Assembly: GCA_963663615.1 (NCBI GenBank)
Contig: OY760517.1
Location: 1,984,001-2,048,000 of the forward strand
DNA length: 64,000 nt
Source: G963663615 sp963663615
GTDB taxonomy: Bacteria; Bacteroidota; Ignavibacteria; Ignavibacteriales; Melioribacteraceae
Reading direction: 5' to 3'
In this document: positions 1 to 9,375 of the stretch, piece after piece
Position numbering within the stretch: the stretch's first letter is position 1
Layout of the letters: every line of letters starts with the position of its first letter
Notes under the pieces: generated by a model
Told to the model about the DNA's origin: nothing
What the model saw: the letters and a program-made list of their open reading frames with translations, nothing else
Databases searched by the model: none
Position numbers and translations under genes: made by a program

Positions 1-1188
1 TTAAAGTCTGAAATTTATTCCGCGTTTCAATTTAGGATCGCCAATTGGCATAAAGTTTTCACCTCTGCTCCTAAGATAAAACACTGTAATTATAGCTCCA
101 ACAGCAGCTAATGGATAACCAATTTCTATCCAGCCAAAGTTGAAACCACCTTTGTCGTAAGTTGGCATAACCAGCCAGTAAAGGTCAACTACCTGTGCAA
201 AAAGCATCCACAAACCAGCAAACTTTAATGTGCCCGGACGCATTTTAGCAGGTTGTGAAAGTAAAGCTATATACGGTACAAGGAACCTGATTACCATCAT
301 AACAAGTGTATATGTCATCCAGCCGTTTTGCCATCTGTCAATAAACCAGAAAGTTTCTTCAGGCATATTTGCATACCAGTATAGCATATACTGACTAAAT
401 GCGATGTAAGCCCAGAAGTTAACAAAAGCAAACATTAAAGCACCCAAACTGTAATAATGATCTGGTTTTATACCGGTTAAATATCCTTTTTCAGTTAGCT
501 TTACAATTGCATAGGTAGCACCACCAAGTGCAGTTAACATAGTTCCGGCAAAGTAATATACACCGTAAATTGTTGAAAACCAGTGTGGTTCAAGACTCAT
601 CATCCAGTCAATAGATGCAAATGTTACGGTAATGGCAAAAAAGGGCAAAAATATGGCAGACATTTTAATATTGCTCTTTGTATATTTCTGGTCTCCCGTC
701 TTATCCTGCTTTTTGGATATTCTTGTCATCACAAAATAAAATAGCATCCAAATGGCAAAGAAGAAAATTATTCGGATTGTGAAGAACTCCATATTAAGAT
801 AAGCAGACTTACCCTTCAATATTTTATCACTCATTACTTCTTCAAGATGAGTCCAGTGGTATAAATCATGTGCATGAAAATATACAGGCAATGCAACAAG
901 TGGCAATATTAAAACAACCGCAGCAAGGAACTCATTTATACGGCGAAATGGAACACTCCAAACTGAACCAATAATATACTCGGCTGCTATTAAAAACAGC
1001 GCACCCACACCAACACTTGTTAAAAACATTAAATACACAAGGTTATTAAATGCACTTCTGGTATGATCAACAAAGTACCCGGCTACTACTATTACCAGTC
1101 CCAAAGCAAGTAAACCAAGTCCCAGACGTAGCAAATATGCAGGCAGATCTTTTTGTGTATAATCTAGTTTGAATTCAGAATTTTTCAT
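1..1188 (-). CDS. actF: Alternative complex III subunit ActF (quinol:cytochrome c oxidoreductase membrane subunit)
   Basis: Integral membrane subunit of alternative complex III, which oxidises menaquinol and passes electrons to cytochrome c or directly to an oxidase. The 395-residue protein is almost entirely hydrophobic, with about ten predicted membrane helices in the NrfD-like fold of ActC/ActF, and lacks haem or Fe-S motifs, as expected. The stop codon occupies the first three bases of the window, so the gene is complete. Its ATG overlaps the actDE stop by four bases (ATGA), showing translational coupling. It is the last visible gene of the operon; cytochrome oxidase genes often follow in other genomes but would lie outside this window. 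Confidence 0.93.
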   Translation of the reverse strand: MKNSEFKLDYTQKDLPAYLLRLGLGLLALGLVIVVAGYFVDHTRSAFNNLVYLMFLTSVGVGALFLIAAEYIIGSVWSVPFRRINEFLAAVVLILPLVALPVYFHAHDLYHWTHLEEVMSDKILKGKSAYLNMEFFTIRIIFFFAIWMLFYFVMTRISKKQDKTGDQKYTKSNIKMSAIFLPFFAITVTFASIDWMMSLEPHWFSTIYGVYYFAGTMLTALGGATYAIVKLTEKGYLTGIKPDHYYSLGALMFAFVNFWAYIAFSQYMLYWYANMPEETFWFIDRWQNGWMTYTLVMMVIRFLVPYIALLSQPAKMRPGTLKFAGLWMLFAQVVDLYWLVMPTYDKGGFNFGWIEIGYPLAAVGAIITVFYLRSRGENFMPIGDPKLKRGINFRL

Positions 1189-2324
1189 TGTAAATCAGAC
1201 TCCCTGGCATTTAATGATCTTTGTAAGGCACGAATATACAGAACCGTTGCCCACCTCTCCTGTCTTGTTATTAAGGAAGAGTATGAAGGCATAGTATTTT
1301 GACCTTTCATAATTACATGATTAATTCTGCCATCAGTCCATCCCCTAACCTTTTCGGAATGCAAACTTGGTGGTTTGGGAAATTGCCCTCTCAGACGACT
1401 CTCACCTTCACCAAGGTAACCGTGGCATGGGCTACAAAACGTATTGTATTTTTTTTTACCAAGTTCAATATTTTCTTTACTTGGTAATAAGGGATTAACA
1501 ATATCATTAGCTAAATCAACATTTTCATCGGTTACCAAATAAGGAACTGCACCCCTGGCAACTGTACCCTTTACAGGATTACGCATACCGTAATTATCCG
1601 CAAATACGTTATTCTTTTCCTGCGGAATAACTTTATCCTGCCACTGCATCCACGTAAAAGGAGGCATTTCAAGAGCTTTGTTCATTGTAAAATACAATGC
1701 ACCCGATACAAGAAAAAACACAACAACAAGAAAGCCAATAAACTTCGGTTCCAGTATTACATTTTTATGTCCGTACTCTTTCTCATCAAAATAAACCGGT
1801 TCAACCTTGTATGCACCCAATTCTTTAAGAAATGATTTAACTTCTTCTTCGCTAAATTTATCATCTTCAGCTTCAATGTATATGCCGTATTTATCAACCG
1901 AAACACTCTGCATATATTCTGTATCGTGAAGCGGATGCATATTATTCGGGAATTTGAAAAATGCAAACAGCATCGAGAGAACCGTTCCAACCGATGCGAC
2001 CAAAACTGTTGTTTCGAACATGATAGGAACGTATGCAGGTAGTGGGAAAAAAGGTTTTCCGCCAATAACATGGGGATAATCTATTACGGACATAAAATAC
2101 ATCATAGTTAATCCGGCTAAAGCACCAATAACACCAAGCACAAGTGCAATGTACCCCATTGGTGAACGCTTCAGCTTCATAGCACCATCCATTCCATGAA
2201 CAGGATAAGGTGTATTTACATCGAATTTTTTATAACCTTTCCCGGCAACAGCCTTGGCTGCCTTAATAATTTCATCTGGAGTATTAAAAAGTCCGGTATA
2301 TGAATACAGTACTTTATCACTCAT
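1185..2324 (-). CDS. Fused ActD-ActE: DUF3341 membrane domain plus C-terminal monohaem cytochrome c (alternative complex III)
   Basis: A 379-residue fusion of two ACIII subunits. Residues from about 1 to 190 are the DUF3341/ActD type: a short soluble start, two membrane helices and an acidic cytoplasmic-type segment. A further helix around 195-215 leads to a periplasmic domain carrying one haem site (FCSPCHGYLG) and a downstream Met ligand candidate (NTMPSY), the ActE cytochrome. In the characterised Rhodothermus and Flavobacterium complexes ActD and ActE are separate proteins. Start chosen at 2324 (MSDKVLYSY) because it leaves one base after the actC stop; an in-frame upstream start would run into actC. 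Four-base overlap with actF. Confidence 0.9.
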   Translation of the reverse strand: MSDKVLYSYTGLFNTPDEIIKAAKAVAGKGYKKFDVNTPYPVHGMDGAMKLKRSPMGYIALVLGVIGALAGLTMMYFMSVIDYPHVIGGKPFFPLPAYVPIMFETTVLVASVGTVLSMLFAFFKFPNNMHPLHDTEYMQSVSVDKYGIYIEAEDDKFSEEEVKSFLKELGAYKVEPVYFDEKEYGHKNVILEPKFIGFLVVVFFLVSGALYFTMNKALEMPPFTWMQWQDKVIPQEKNNVFADNYGMRNPVKGTVARGAVPYLVTDENVDLANDIVNPLLPSKENIELGKKKYNTFCSPCHGYLGEGESRLRGQFPKPPSLHSEKVRGWTDGRINHVIMKGQNTMPSYSSLITRQERWATVLYIRALQRSLNARESDLQ

Positions 2325-2325
2325 A

Positions 2326-3693
2326 TCAATGATCCTCATGAGAAGGTTGTGCACCATCAACTACAGCTTTAACCTCAGCTATGGAAACAACCGGTAATGT
2401 TTTTGTGAATAATAATAACAATGTAAAGAACATACCAAAACTACCAACCAGAATACCCATATCGGTAAGTGTTGGAGTATAATATGCCCAACTTGATGGT
2501 AAAAAGTCTCTTGAAAGTGAAGTAATTGTAATCACAAATCTTTCGAACCACATACCAACATTAACAAATACACCTATTATGAACATTCCAACAATATTTC
2601 TTCTTATTTTCTTTATCCAGAATAATTGCGGGAATATTACATTACAACTTACCATGATCCAATAAGCCCAATAATAAGGACCAAATGCTCTGTTAACGAA
2701 AGTAAACTGTTCAGGTTGAACTCCACTATACCATGCAATGAAAAATTCCATTGCGTAAGCATAACCAACAAGTGAACCTGTTACCAGAATAATTCGGTTC
2801 ATATTCTCAAGTGTATTCAGAGTAATTATATGCTCATAATTAAATATCTTTCTAATGAATATCAGTACATTCTGTACCATTGCAAAACCGGAAAATACCG
2901 CACCGGCAACAAAGTATGGCGGGAATATGGTAGTATGCCATCCCGGTAATATTGAAACTGCAAAGTCGTAACTAACAATAGTATGAACAGAAAGTACAAG
3001 CGGAGTTGCAAAACCTGCAAGTATAAGATATATCAGCTCATAATGTTGCCAATGACGATTTGAATGTCTCCATCCCAAACTAAGTACGGAATAGACAACT
3101 TTTTTAATTGCATTTTTAGTTTTATCGCGGAGAGTTGCAAAGTCAGGTATTAAACCAACATACCAAAATACTAGCGATACTGTAAAATAGGTACTAACGG
3201 CAAAAACGTCCCAAAGTAAAGGCGAAATAAAGTTTGGCCAAAGCGAATGCTGGTTTGGATAAGGCATAAGATAACCTGCTAACCATGGACGACCAACGTG
3301 TATTAGCGGAAATATCCCAGCAGTCATTACTGCAAATATCGTCATACCCTCTGCAAATCTCGCAATACCGGTTCTCCATTTCTGTCGGAATAAAAACAGG
3401 ATTGCAGAAATAAGTGTTCCGGCATGACCAATACCAACCCAAAACACAAAGTTTACAATGGGTAAACCCCAACCAACAGGATTGTTATTACCCCACATAC
3501 CTGTACCATACCAAAACGAAAGTCCGAGGAAAAAAGCACCTATCAATAACATTGTACCTGTAACTGATAAGGCTATATAAAATTTCTTGTCTGGTTTGGT
3601 TTCCAGTGGCTTTACTATAACATCATCAATATCCCGTAAAGCTGGTTTTCCTTCTACAACCGGTGCATCAACACTGTAATCAATATTACTCAC
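2326..3693 (-). CDS. actC: Alternative complex III subunit ActC (NrfD-like quinone-binding membrane protein)
   Basis: Main quinol-binding membrane subunit of ACIII, 455 residues, about ten membrane helices in two four-helix bundles of the NrfD/PsrC type. The N-terminal 40 residues are soluble. Family-like stretches include GHAGTLISA near the first bundle and the HVGRPWLAGY loop. It starts on the base after the actB stop (3694), so the two are co-translated. ActC sits beside the Fe-S subunit ActB and is thought to deliver electrons to its nearest cluster (family knowledge). Nothing irregular is visible. Confidence 0.95.
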   Translation of the reverse strand: MSNIDYSVDAPVVEGKPALRDIDDVIVKPLETKPDKKFYIALSVTGTMLLIGAFFLGLSFWYGTGMWGNNNPVGWGLPIVNFVFWVGIGHAGTLISAILFLFRQKWRTGIARFAEGMTIFAVMTAGIFPLIHVGRPWLAGYLMPYPNQHSLWPNFISPLLWDVFAVSTYFTVSLVFWYVGLIPDFATLRDKTKNAIKKVVYSVLSLGWRHSNRHWQHYELIYLILAGFATPLVLSVHTIVSYDFAVSILPGWHTTIFPPYFVAGAVFSGFAMVQNVLIFIRKIFNYEHIITLNTLENMNRIILVTGSLVGYAYAMEFFIAWYSGVQPEQFTFVNRAFGPYYWAYWIMVSCNVIFPQLFWIKKIRRNIVGMFIIGVFVNVGMWFERFVITITSLSRDFLPSSWAYYTPTLTDMGILVGSFGMFFTLLLLFTKTLPVVSIAEVKAVVDGAQPSHEDH

Positions 3694-6681
3694 TTATACA
3701 TCCTCCCGGTGCAAATTTCTAAGTTTTGCTATATAAGTTACATTAGGTTTAACATTAATAACTTCAAGAACCGAATAACCCAATTCATGTTTTCTATATT
3801 TTGCTATTTCCGATTCAGTATCATTTGCATCACCAAAAACAATTGCATCGGCAGGACAAGCAGTCTGACAGGCAGTTTTAACATCACTACCTTTTAATTC
3901 CCTGTTCTCTCTAATTGCCTCACTTCTGGCATCCATTATTCGTTGTACACAAAACGTACATTTTTCCATAACACCACGTGAACGCACTGTCACTTCAGGA
4001 TTATTCACCAGATCAGTTAATTCATTCTTGTAATATGCGTCTTCAAAGTGATCTCTGAAATCGAAAAAGTTAAATCTTCTTACTTTATACGGACAGTTAT
4101 TTGCACAATATCTTGTACCAACACACCTGTTATATGCCATTTGGTTTAATCCGTCAGGACTATGGTTTGTTGCATTAACAGGACAAACATTTTCACATGG
4201 TGCATTATCACAATGCTGGCACAACATTGGCTGATGACTTACTTCAGGTTCATCCGGAGTACCGGAATAATATCTGTCAAGCCTCATCCAATGCATTTCC
4301 CTGCCCACAAGAACCTGATCCTTGCCAACTACAGGCACATTGTTTTCAACATTACATGAACTAACACAAACACCGCAACTTGTACACTTATTAAGATCTA
4401 TTGACATTGCCCATTTATTTCCATTGTATTCATGAGTATCATGAATGGAAAATAATTCATGTTTGTGATGTTGAAGAAAATGATGATCCTTTTTATATTC
4501 AGCTACTGTACCTTCCTGAATTATATGTCTTATTTTATGAAAATCTTTGGTAAAGTCATCATCAAGAGCGTGATGTTCCTGAGTTGTAGCAAGCTTATAA
4601 GTTTTGCCGGTTGCAGTAACTGTAACTTTACCATTAGAGTGTTTTAACGGATATACATTAACACCAACTTCATTGGCTACATCGCCGGAATTTGATCTGC
4701 CATAACCAGCTTCAGTAACAACCAGATTATCAGCCAAACCAGGTTGTACAATTACCGGTAGCTCAACACTTGCTTTGCCTGCAGCAACTTTAATTACATC
4801 ATCTTTTTGTACACCAAGTTGTTTGGCAAATGCAGGTGAAATAGCAGCATAGTTATCCCAGGTAACTTTTGTAACCGGATGGGGTATTTCCTGAAGCCAA
4901 CCATTATTGGCAAACTTGCCTGTACCAAGGTAATAACTTTCTTTTACCTGTACAGCTAATTGAGGTTTACCACTTTTCTTGAAATTACCAATTGCACCGT
5001 TTTTAAATGATCTATTATCTTTGTTAGTATTTTTATATTTAACAACTCCATCATGAAGTGCACCAAGCCATACACGCTTTTTATCAAGAGATGTACCAAG
5101 TCTATTATATACCTTATTATTAAATGTATCCATAACAAACTTGTGGTAGCTATCTTTAGAAACTTTACCATCATTAAGCCATGATAACAGGCTTAATTCT
5201 TTCTGGCGGCTATTATAAATTTCATCAATAACCGGCTGGGTATATGATACTATATCATCAAAAGTATTATTATCGTTCCAAGCTTCCATATAATGACTTG
5301 AAGGAAGAACATAGTCACAAACTGCCGATGTTTCATCAGGTCTGTAAGTATGAGTTACCTTTGTTTCAACTTTAGTAACTGCATTTAAATACTTGTGATT
5401 ACAATATGCTGGATTAACATCAAAATGAACGACAGCACCAACTTTACCAGCATTTATATTTTCTATTAATTCCGATACTTTTGATGAATCATTTAGCTCA
5501 ATATTAAAGTACATATTGTTCGAATATACTTTCTCTGCACCCAGCATTTCATTTAGGTAATTAACCAGAATATGTGTCTCAACATCAAGGTCTCTACCAG
5601 CATAAACAAATGATTGATCACTATATTTTGTGAGATCACCTATAAGTAATTTTGCTTTTTTATGAGCACTCTTGTCAACTACAGCATTAAGTTTAATGGC
5701 TTCAATACCCATTGGTAAAGATTTACCCAGTTTTGCTGAAACTTCTGTAATTAACGCCAAAACAAAATTCTTGAATTGGGAAGGATGTACACGGAATCTG
5801 TAGTCAACATTAGTACCGGTTAATGAAAGATTACCTTCCGTTGCATAAGTACGACTAAAATTATCTACATCAAATATATCACGTCTGGAAGTAAGTTCTT
5901 TGGTGAATTTGGTGCTTAAACCTTCGTTACCAAGAATATCAGCATCAAGAGTTAAAAGTATTTTGGCTTTTGACAAATCAGGTACTGGAACAAGTCTGTT
6001 ACCGTATGATTTCTCCCACGCCTCAATCCTTTGGTTTTCATTAAATGGAGCGGCTTTATATAATTTTAATGTTGGGTATTTATCTTTAAGTTTTTCCAAT
6101 ATCGCTGATAATGATAATGACTGCGTGTTTCCCAAAACAAAAGCCAATTCCTTATTACTTTCATTTAGTTTTGAGAAACTGGCTATCAATTTTTTATCCG
6201 CTTCATTCCATGATATTTTCTTTCCTTTGAAAGTTGGCTCTTTTAATCTTGCAGGATCATAAAGCTCAGTAACTGAAGCATGCCCTTTTGCACAAAGCTT
6301 TCCAGCATTAACAGGATGATCGGGATTCCCTTCCACAGCAATTGGTCTTCCTTCACGGGTTTTTACCAGCACACCGCATTTTTGTTCACAACCATCGCAA
6401 GTAGAAGCGTAATAGTTTGCTTTACCGGGAATCAAATCATCCGGTCTTTCATTGTAAGGTACAATTTCACCCCTATCGGTATAATCAGAACAGGCAGTAG
6501 CTGTTAATGCAGTTGAAGCAGCCAGTAACGCTAAAAACTTTCTCCTCGACATTCCGGTAAGTTGTTCAGGATTAAAATCATCCGTAACCCCTTCCAAAAA
6601 CTCAGAATCTTTTGATGCCAATTTCCTGCCGTTTAATTCCTCTACACTTTTCCAATATTTTTTGTCATTATTAGAAGACAT
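3694..6681 (-). CDS. actB: Alternative complex III subunit ActB (Tat-exported molybdopterin-like/Fe-S protein)
   Basis: Large periplasmic electron-transfer subunit (995 residues). The N terminus has a twin-arginine motif (SRRKFLALLAAS, about residues 45-56) followed by a cysteine in a lipobox-like context (TATAC), so a Tat lipoprotein is likely. Residues about 90-700 are a molybdopterin-oxidoreductase fold which in ACIII carries no molybdenum. The C-terminal third is a ferredoxin-like domain with four cysteine groups, including CTSCGVCVSSC, CQHCDNAPCENVCPV and CANNCPY; the family holds three [4Fe-4S] clusters and one [3Fe-4S]. Export needs the Tat translocase; tatC lies in the same window (8608-9375). 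It begins nine bases after the stop of the small Tat-signal ORF. Confidence 0.95.
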   Translation of the reverse strand: MSSNNDKKYWKSVEELNGRKLASKDSEFLEGVTDDFNPEQLTGMSRRKFLALLAASTALTATACSDYTDRGEIVPYNERPDDLIPGKANYYASTCDGCEQKCGVLVKTREGRPIAVEGNPDHPVNAGKLCAKGHASVTELYDPARLKEPTFKGKKISWNEADKKLIASFSKLNESNKELAFVLGNTQSLSLSAILEKLKDKYPTLKLYKAAPFNENQRIEAWEKSYGNRLVPVPDLSKAKILLTLDADILGNEGLSTKFTKELTSRRDIFDVDNFSRTYATEGNLSLTGTNVDYRFRVHPSQFKNFVLALITEVSAKLGKSLPMGIEAIKLNAVVDKSAHKKAKLLIGDLTKYSDQSFVYAGRDLDVETHILVNYLNEMLGAEKVYSNNMYFNIELNDSSKVSELIENINAGKVGAVVHFDVNPAYCNHKYLNAVTKVETKVTHTYRPDETSAVCDYVLPSSHYMEAWNDNNTFDDIVSYTQPVIDEIYNSRQKELSLLSWLNDGKVSKDSYHKFVMDTFNNKVYNRLGTSLDKKRVWLGALHDGVVKYKNTNKDNRSFKNGAIGNFKKSGKPQLAVQVKESYYLGTGKFANNGWLQEIPHPVTKVTWDNYAAISPAFAKQLGVQKDDVIKVAAGKASVELPVIVQPGLADNLVVTEAGYGRSNSGDVANEVGVNVYPLKHSNGKVTVTATGKTYKLATTQEHHALDDDFTKDFHKIRHIIQEGTVAEYKKDHHFLQHHKHELFSIHDTHEYNGNKWAMSIDLNKCTSCGVCVSSCNVENNVPVVGKDQVLVGREMHWMRLDRYYSGTPDEPEVSHQPMLCQHCDNAPCENVCPVNATNHSPDGLNQMAYNRCVGTRYCANNCPYKVRRFNFFDFRDHFEDAYYKNELTDLVNNPEVTVRSRGVMEKCTFCVQRIMDARSEAIRENRELKGSDVKTACQTACPADAIVFGDANDTESEIAKYRKHELGYSVLEVINVKPNVTYIAKLRNLHREDV

Positions 6682-6690
6682 AATATTACC

Positions 6691-6858
6691 TTATTTAACT
6701 CTTTTAACAGCTTCAGGATTTTCTTTTATTGTAATTCTTTTTTTTGTATCAAATTTATGCAGCCCAAAAGGAAGCATTTTTGAAGCAAAAAACGACAGAC
6801 CAAGGATGCTAAAACCTGTAAAAAATTTTCTCCGGTTTATATTAGTAGTTTTTTCCAA
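6691..6858 (-). CDS. Short twin-arginine-signal protein (55 residues) within the ACIII operon
   Basis: A short frame fills the gap between actA and actB. It starts with TTG at 6858, preceded by AGGGG eight bases upstream, and ends nine bases before the actB ATG. The product begins with a good Tat motif, NRRKFFTGFSILG, followed by a short hydrophobic stretch, then a basic tail of about 25 residues (ending AVKRVK). Operon position, ribosome-binding site and a coherent Tat signal argue that it is real. Function is unknown: it could be a small exported or membrane-anchored accessory subunit of the complex, or the remnant of a larger Tat substrate. Confidence 0.65.
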   Translation of the reverse strand: MEKTTNINRRKFFTGFSILGLSFFASKMLPFGLHKFDTKKRITIKENPEAVKRVK

Positions 6859-6869
6859 TTTTGATTCCC

Positions 6870-7439
6870 CTATCTATGACACGCATTACAATTTTCAGGA
6901 CCCTTGTTAACCTGTTTTAAATCAGGCAGAAATTCGTGTGGCTCCCTATGACATTCAAGACAGGCTGTCATAGTAAAACCTTTTACCTGTTCAACTTTTT
7001 CCATCTTTTCAACTTCACCATGGCATGCCTGGCATTCAATACCTTTGTTAACATGTACACTATGGTTAAAGTATGCGTATTCAGCTACCTTATGAACCCT
7101 TTTCCATGGCAGCGGAATGTTGTTTTCGTAATGTTCTCTTAACTTCACTATTTCGGGTTTATCTTTTCTTGCTAATGTATGACAATTCATACAAGTATTA
7201 ACCGAAGGAACCAACGCATGTCTTCCCTTATCCGCACCTATATGGCAATATTGGCAATCGATTTCCATATCACCTGCGTGTAGTTTATGGGAAAAAGCTA
7301 TTGGTTGGTCTGGAGCATAACCAATATGGTCTCGCTCAGCTCGTGAGGCAAAAAAAGTAATAATAAATGAAACAATAACCACGAAAATTGTTAAAGGAAG
7401 TCGAATCTTAAGAGTATAATCCAGAACAGATTTTTTCAT
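6870..7439 (-). CDS. actA: Alternative complex III subunit ActA (pentahaem cytochrome c)
   Basis: First gene of the ACIII operon, 189 residues. One N-terminal membrane helix (about residues 12-32) anchors a periplasmic domain with five CxxCH haem sites: CQYCH, CMNCH, CQACH, CLECH and CNACH, the last at the very C terminus. Five haems match characterised ActA. It passes electrons from the Fe-S clusters of ActB towards ActE and the oxidase (family knowledge). The 195-base gap upstream (7440-7634) must hold the operon promoter; no convincing TAnnTTTG box was found there. Confidence 0.95.
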   Translation of the reverse strand: MKKSVLDYTLKIRLPLTIFVVIVSFIITFFASRAERDHIGYAPDQPIAFSHKLHAGDMEIDCQYCHIGADKGRHALVPSVNTCMNCHTLARKDKPEIVKLREHYENNIPLPWKRVHKVAEYAYFNHSVHVNKGIECQACHGEVEKMEKVEQVKGFTMTACLECHREPHEFLPDLKQVNKGPENCNACHR

Positions 7440-7634
7440 AGTTTTTCTAATACCAAATTAATTAGAAACAAACGTTATTCTTGATTGTATAATATATCAA
7501 GACAACCTGTATTATTTTATTATATCAATAAATTCAATTTACTAAAAAGGAAAGGAAAATCAAAAACATCACAGAATATTAATAAGACATTTTGTAATAT
7601 TTTTATGTGCAATCTTAAATTATTAGCTAATAAA

Positions 7635-8630
7635 CTATTTTTCTCTTTGAATTACAAATTGAACAAGGTTACATAAAGATTCTTTAGCTTCGGAATCGGG
7701 AAAAGCCGATAAGTTTTGTTTAGCTTTATCAGCATAAACTTGCGACATTTCCTCGGCATAATCAATTCCTTTCCCAGATATTACAAACTCAATAATTTCG
7801 TTAACAGTTCCATTATCAGGACCTTTTTTTATAGATTTTATTATTTGTTTTGCTTTTTTTTCTTCAGCCTCTCTTAAAGCATAAATCAAAGGAAGAGTAA
7901 TTTTTTTGTCTTTTATGTCACCGCCCCTAACTTTTCCAAAAAGTTTTGTTTTCCCTACATAATCAAGGATATCGTCTCTAATTTGAAAAGCAATCCCAAG
8001 GTTTTCACCAAACTCTTTCAAGTTTCTTCTCAATTCCGGATCTTCCGTAGAACTGTTAGCACCAATCTCGCAACACGTGGAAAGAAGTGACGCTGTTTTA
8101 TCGGAAATAATTCTGTAATAAGTTTCTTCATCAATATTTAGTTTACGGGATTTTCCTGCCTGTAAAAGTTCACCCTCTGCCATTCTTTTTACAGTTTTGG
8201 AAACAATCCCCAAAAAGTCATAATCACCATCTTCAACAGAAAGCATTAACCCCTTTGCAAGTAAATAGTCACCAATTAACACCGCAACCTTATTTTTCCA
8301 AATTGCATTTATTGAAGGAAATCCTCTTCTCTTGCTGGAATCATCAACAACATCATCGTGAACCAATGTTGCTGAATGCAATAATTCTACCAATATTGCA
8401 CCCCTGTAACTCCTTTCATTTATCCCGCCTGCAAGCTTACTGGAAAGCAAAACCAATAAAGGTCTTATTTTTTTACCCTTTTGCTTAAGTATGTAGTTTG
8501 TTACAAGATCAACTACTCCTACGCTGGATTTCATTGAAGACTTATAAAGTTTGTTAAACTCAGCTAACTCACTTTTCAGCAATGAGGATATTGAGGAAAG
8601 GTCTATTTTAAGTGCGTTTTTTTGCTGCAT
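7635..8630 (-). CDS. Long-chain polyprenyl diphosphate synthase (octaprenyl/heptaprenyl type)
   Basis: Trans-isoprenyl diphosphate synthase of 331 residues that elongates an allylic diphosphate with IPP, most likely making the menaquinone side chain. First aspartate-rich motif in LVHDDVVDDSSKRRG, with a KKIRPLLVLL segment upstream; second motif in FQIRDDILDY; the GDYLLAKGL segment is also typical. Start set at 8630 (MQQKNALKIDL): the frame is open further upstream but that part lies inside tatC and translates to unrelated hydrophobic sequence. The chosen start overlaps tatC by 23 bases. Chain length cannot be fixed from sequence. A menaquinone role fits the quinol-oxidising ACIII operon just downstream. 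Confidence 0.9.
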   Translation of the reverse strand: MQQKNALKIDLSSISSLLKSELAEFNKLYKSSMKSSVGVVDLVTNYILKQKGKKIRPLLVLLSSKLAGGINERSYRGAILVELLHSATLVHDDVVDDSSKRRGFPSINAIWKNKVAVLIGDYLLAKGLMLSVEDGDYDFLGIVSKTVKRMAEGELLQAGKSRKLNIDEETYYRIISDKTASLLSTCCEIGANSSTEDPELRRNLKEFGENLGIAFQIRDDILDYVGKTKLFGKVRGGDIKDKKITLPLIYALREAEEKKAKQIIKSIKKGPDNGTVNEIIEFVISGKGIDYAEEMSQVYADKAKQNLSAFPDSEAKESLCNLVQFVIQREK

Positions 8631-9375
8631 ATCGGGAAACCCATATACTAATTTCATAAAGAATAAATAGCGGTACAGCAAGTAACAATTGAGCAACTGG
8701 ATCGGTTCCCGGAGTAAGTATCGCTGCAAGAACCAGTAAACCAACAATTGCATGCTTTCTGTATTTTCGCATAAATCCAGGTGTTAATATACCAATTTTC
8801 GATAAAAATAATGACAACATTGGTAATTCAAATACAACTCCGGCAGCCAACATAACGCTAATAATAATAGAATAGTATTCTGTTATAGCGAAATTGTTTT
8901 CAATCATTTCTGTGCCAAACGCAGCAGCAAACTTTAATGTTAGTGGTAACATTATATAATATGCAAAAACAATACCGGAAAGAAAACAAATTGTAGAGAA
9001 TGCTACTATTGATTTAATATACCTTCTTTCGCTTTTTCTTAATCCGGGGGAAATAAACTGCCAGAACTGGTAAAATACATTGGGAATGCTAATAACAAAA
9101 CCACCAATCAATGCTATCTGGAAATATAACATCAACTGCCCAAATGGTTTAAGATTCTGCAGTTTCATGTTTGCAGAACTGGCTGGAACAAGAAGAATGT
9201 CTTCAATAAGATAATCTATAAATATCCAAGCAGCAATTGTACCCACTAAAATACCGATGACGGCATAAATAAGCCGCCATCTTAATTCTTCAAGATGTTG
9301 GAGGAAAGTCATCTCATCTTCGCCTGAATCCCCTTCTCCAATCTCTTTTATATTTTCATCAAAAATGTCACTCAA
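8608..9375 (-). CDS. tatC: Sec-independent protein translocase TatC
   Basis: Polytopic core of the Tat translocase, 255 residues with six membrane helices. The family signature FLQHLEELRWRLI follows an acidic N-terminal extension; the conserved periplasmic-loop region and YYIMLPLTLKF are also present. The open frame starts with TTG at 9375 directly after the glyA stop. An internal ATG at 9312 (MTFLQHLEEL) would give 234 residues and resembles the usual TatC start, so the N terminus is uncertain. No tatA/tatB is visible in the window. Two Tat substrates lie in the ACIII operon (ActB and the 55-residue protein). Confidence 0.93.
   Translation of the reverse strand: MSDIFDENIKEIGEGDSGEDEMTFLQHLEELRWRLIYAVIGILVGTIAAWIFIDYLIEDILLVPASSANMKLQNLKPFGQLMLYFQIALIGGFVISIPNVFYQFWQFISPGLRKSERRYIKSIVAFSTICFLSGIVFAYYIMLPLTLKFAAAFGTEMIENNFAITEYYSIIISVMLAAGVVFELPMLSLFLSKIGILTPGFMRKYRKHAIVGLLVLAAILTPGTDPVAQLLLAVPLFILYEISIWVSRYAAKKRT

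Noticed and set aside
3694..6681. ActB as a molybdenum oxidoreductase
   Set aside because: The operon context with ActA, ActC and ActF identifies the ACIII subunit, which has the fold but no molybdenum cofactor.
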